From: Pseudarthrobacter sp. ATCC 49987
Lineage (GTDB): Bacteria; Actinomycetota; Actinomycetes; Actinomycetales; Micrococcaceae
Direction of reading: 5' to 3'
DNA: 64,000 bases
Assembly: GCF_009928425.1 (NCBI RefSeq)
Contig: NZ_JAABNS010000001.1
Span: 3,348,001 to 3,412,000 of the forward strand
Of the stretch, positions 62,322 through 64,000 are shown piece by piece. The notes under the pieces were generated by a model. It was not told the origin of the DNA and did no database searches. It worked only from the letters and a program-made list of their open reading frames with translations. The first letter of the stretch is position 1, and each line of letters starts with the position of its first letter. A program made the translations under genes and the position numbers.

Positions 62322-64000
62322 ATGACCGTCACAGAGGAATTCCGCGCAGCCCGCGACCGTATGCTCGATCTCCGCTTGGACTACGAGGCGGCGCGCAGCG
62401 AATTCCAGTGGCCGCGCTTTGAGCACTTCAACTTCGCCCTGGACTGGTTCGACCAGATTGCGGCGGATCCGGCTAAGGCCAACAACCCGGCGCTGGTGAT
62501 TGTCGAGCAGGACGGCTCTGCTACGCGGCGCAGCTTCGCAGACCTGTCCCGGCGCTCGGCCCAGGTGGCCAACTGGCTGCGCAGCCAGGGTGTACGCCGC
62601 GGTGACCGCATGATCGTCATGCTCGGCAACCAGGTGGAACTCTGGGAACTGATGCTCGCCGGGATCAAACTGGGCATCGTCATGATCCCTACGACCACCC
62701 TGATGGGGCCGGCCGACCTCAAGGACCGTGTGGAGCGCGGCGGCGCGAACTGGGCCGCCGTCGGGAGTGCCAATATCCGGAAGTTTGACGAGGTTCCGGG
62801 CGACTACACGCTGATCGAAATCGGCGGCGACGCCGGCACCGCCGACCTGGACAAAGCCGCCCTGCAGTACAGCGGCTCGGCCGGGTCGGGGGAGGACTTC
62901 ATCCCGGACGCGCCGACCCTGGCTGACGAGACGCTCTTGCTCTACTTCACCTCGGGCACCACCTCCAAGGCCAAGCTCGTGGAGCACACGCATACGTCCT
63001 ACCCGGTGGGCCACCTGTCCACGATGTTCTGGATCGGGATGGAGCCCGGCGATGTGCACCTGAATGTGGCGTCGCCCGGCTGGGCCAAGCACGCCTGGTC
63101 CAACGTGTTCACCCCGTGGATCGCCGAGGCCTGCGTGTTCATCTACAACTACGAGCGCTTCGATGCCAAGGCGCTCATGGAGCAGATGGACCGCGAATCG
63201 GTGACGAGCTTCTGCGCCCCTCCGACGGTCTGGCGGATGCTCATCCAGGCCGACCTGACCCTGCTGAAGAACCCGCCCACCAAGGTGGTGTCCGCCGGCG
63301 AGCCGCTCAACGCCGAGGTGATCGACCAGGTCCAGCGCGCCTGGGGACAGACCATCCGCGACGGCTTCGGCCAGACCGAATCCACCGTGCAGATCGCCAA
63401 CACGCCCGGCCAGCCGATCAAGATCGGCGCCATGGGCAAACCGCTGCCCGGTTACGACGTCGTCCTGGTGGACCCGGCAACAGGTGCGGAGGGCGACGAC
63501 GGCGAGCTCTGCCTGCGCCTCGACCCCCGCCCCGTTGGACTGACGAAGGCCTACGGCGACCCCGAAAAGACCGCCGAGGCGTTCCGCGACGGTTACTACC
63601 ACACCGGCGACATGGCCAGCCGGGACGAGCGGGGCATCATCACGTACGTGGGCCGCGGGGACGACGTCTTCAAGTCCTCGGATTACCGGCTGTCCCCCTT
63701 CGAGCTGGAAAGTGTCCTGATCGAGCACCCAGCGGTGGCGGAAGCCGCCGTCGTCCCCTCCCCCGACCCGCTCAAGCTCTCGGTGCCCAAGGCGTTTGTG
63801 GTCCTGGCCGCCGGCCACGAGCCCGGCCCGGAACTGGCTGAGGACATCCTGCGGTACTGCCGCGACCACCTGGCGCCGTTCAAGCGGATCCGCCGGCTGG
63901 AATTCGCCGAGCTGCCCAAAACCATCTCGGGCAAGATCCGGCGCGTGGAGCTGCGGCACAGCGAGGAACTGCGGCACGGCGGAGGGACGGTCCCGGCCGG
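62322..64000 (+). CDS. AMP-dependent acyl-CoA ligase, 3' end outside window
   Basis: At least 559 codons are present with no stop before the window end. AAAGGTGCACC precedes the ATG. P-loop FTSGTTSKAKLVEH (the usual TGKPK is TSKAK), DGFGQTES (Gly where acetate enzymes have Trp, so a larger acyl group), GYYHTGDM, GRGDDVFKSSDYRLSPFELESVL and LPKTISGKIRRVEL with the catalytic lysine. It is nearly complete and of medium-chain or aromatic acyl-CoA ligase type. It probably supplies the CoA ester used by the divergent acyl-CoA dehydrogenase. Confidence 0.88.
   Translation, partial: MTVTEEFRAARDRMLDLRLDYEAARSEFQWPRFEHFNFALDWFDQIAADPAKANNPALVIVEQDGSATRRSFADLSRRSAQVANWLRSQGVRRGDRMIVMLGNQVELWELMLAGIKLGIVMIPTTTLMGPADLKDRVERGGANWAAVGSANIRKFDEVPGDYTLIEIGGDAGTADLDKAALQYSGSAGSGEDFIPDAPTLADETLLLYFTSGTTSKAKLVEHTHTSYPVGHLSTMFWIGMEPGDVHLNVASPGWAKHAWSNVFTPWIAEACVFIYNYERFDAKALMEQMDRESVTSFCAPPTVWRMLIQADLTLLKNPPTKVVSAGEPLNAEVIDQVQRAWGQTIRDGFGQTESTVQIANTPGQPIKIGAMGKPLPGYDVVLVDPATGAEGDDGELCLRLDPRPVGLTKAYGDPEKTAEAFRDGYYHTGDMASRDERGIITYVGRGDDVFKSSDYRLSPFELESVLIEHPAVAEAAVVPSPDPLKLSVPKAFVVLAAGHEPGPELAEDILRYCRDHLAPFKRIRRLEFAELPKTISGKIRRVELRHSEELRHGGGTVPA

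Overview
The window is high-GC, densely packed DNA with short intergenic gaps, many 1 to 10 base start/stop overlaps and protein families typical of Actinobacteria: a GAF-ANTAR regulator, DUF3151 beside class II aldolase, and TANNNT -10 boxes placed directly at start codons. The gene content fits the Micrococcaceae, most likely the Arthrobacter/Pseudarthrobacter group. That placement is inferred from protein character, not from a database search. I see no tRNA, rRNA, CRISPR, phage or insertion sequence. The left end cuts a TPR gene and the right end cuts an AMP-dependent ligase.

Region 1 (1-11.2 kb): a few housekeeping or unknown genes, then a SAM-I (S-box) riboswitch that leads a tight seven-gene operon. 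It encodes an SsuBAC-type sulfonate ABC transporter, an acetyl-CoA synthetase, an SfnG-type dimethylsulfone monooxygenase, O-acetylhomoserine sulfhydrylase (MetY) and a CoA-binding-fold protein. Together they look like a route that brings in organosulfur compounds, breaks C-S bonds and makes homocysteine or methionine when SAM is low. Acetate released by MetY could be reactivated by the synthetase.

Region 2 (11.2-23.7 kb): an ECF-type sigma factor with a membrane partner and a secreted Ala/Pro/Val-rich protein behind a candidate ECF promoter; purA; a second S-box in front of a short MetE-like protein that lacks the folate-binding half; a UDG-like protein; fba with DUF3151; an SpoU methyltransferase; a HAD phosphatase; a Tat-type hydrolase; a STAS-like protein; a GAF-ANTAR protein; and pyrE.

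Region 3 (23.8-31.8 kb): a five-gene cassette of AcsA-type acyl-CoA synthetase, 2-oxoacid dehydrogenase E1 alpha, E1 beta, E2 and a free-standing acyl carrier protein, with no E3. It ends at a perfect 27-bp-arm hairpin. A flavin monooxygenase and nadE follow.

Region 4 (31.8-48.8 kb) is the most interesting part: a probable ketone-catabolism island. An IclR regulator with visible operators faces a CoA transferase (two subunits) and a thiolase. A large LuxR-type ATPase regulator follows. On the opposite strand is a five-gene carboxylase operon (about 68, 17, 77, 86 and 30 kDa) whose subunit set resembles acetophenone carboxylase Apc (70, 15, 87, 75, 34 kDa) more than three-subunit acetone carboxylase. 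A 3-hydroxyacyl-CoA dehydrogenase and a zinc alcohol dehydrogenase flank it. The logic would be ketone + CO2 to 3-oxoacid, CoA transfer, then thiolysis.

Region 5 (48.9-64 kb): a small ABM-like protein, a rifampin-phosphotransferase-like enzyme, two hydrolases, a glycosyltransferase, a cold-shock protein, KdpDE divergent from an APC-family (KimA-like) permease with no kdpFABC, and an acyl-CoA dehydrogenase divergent from an acyl-CoA ligase with a palindromic operator between them.
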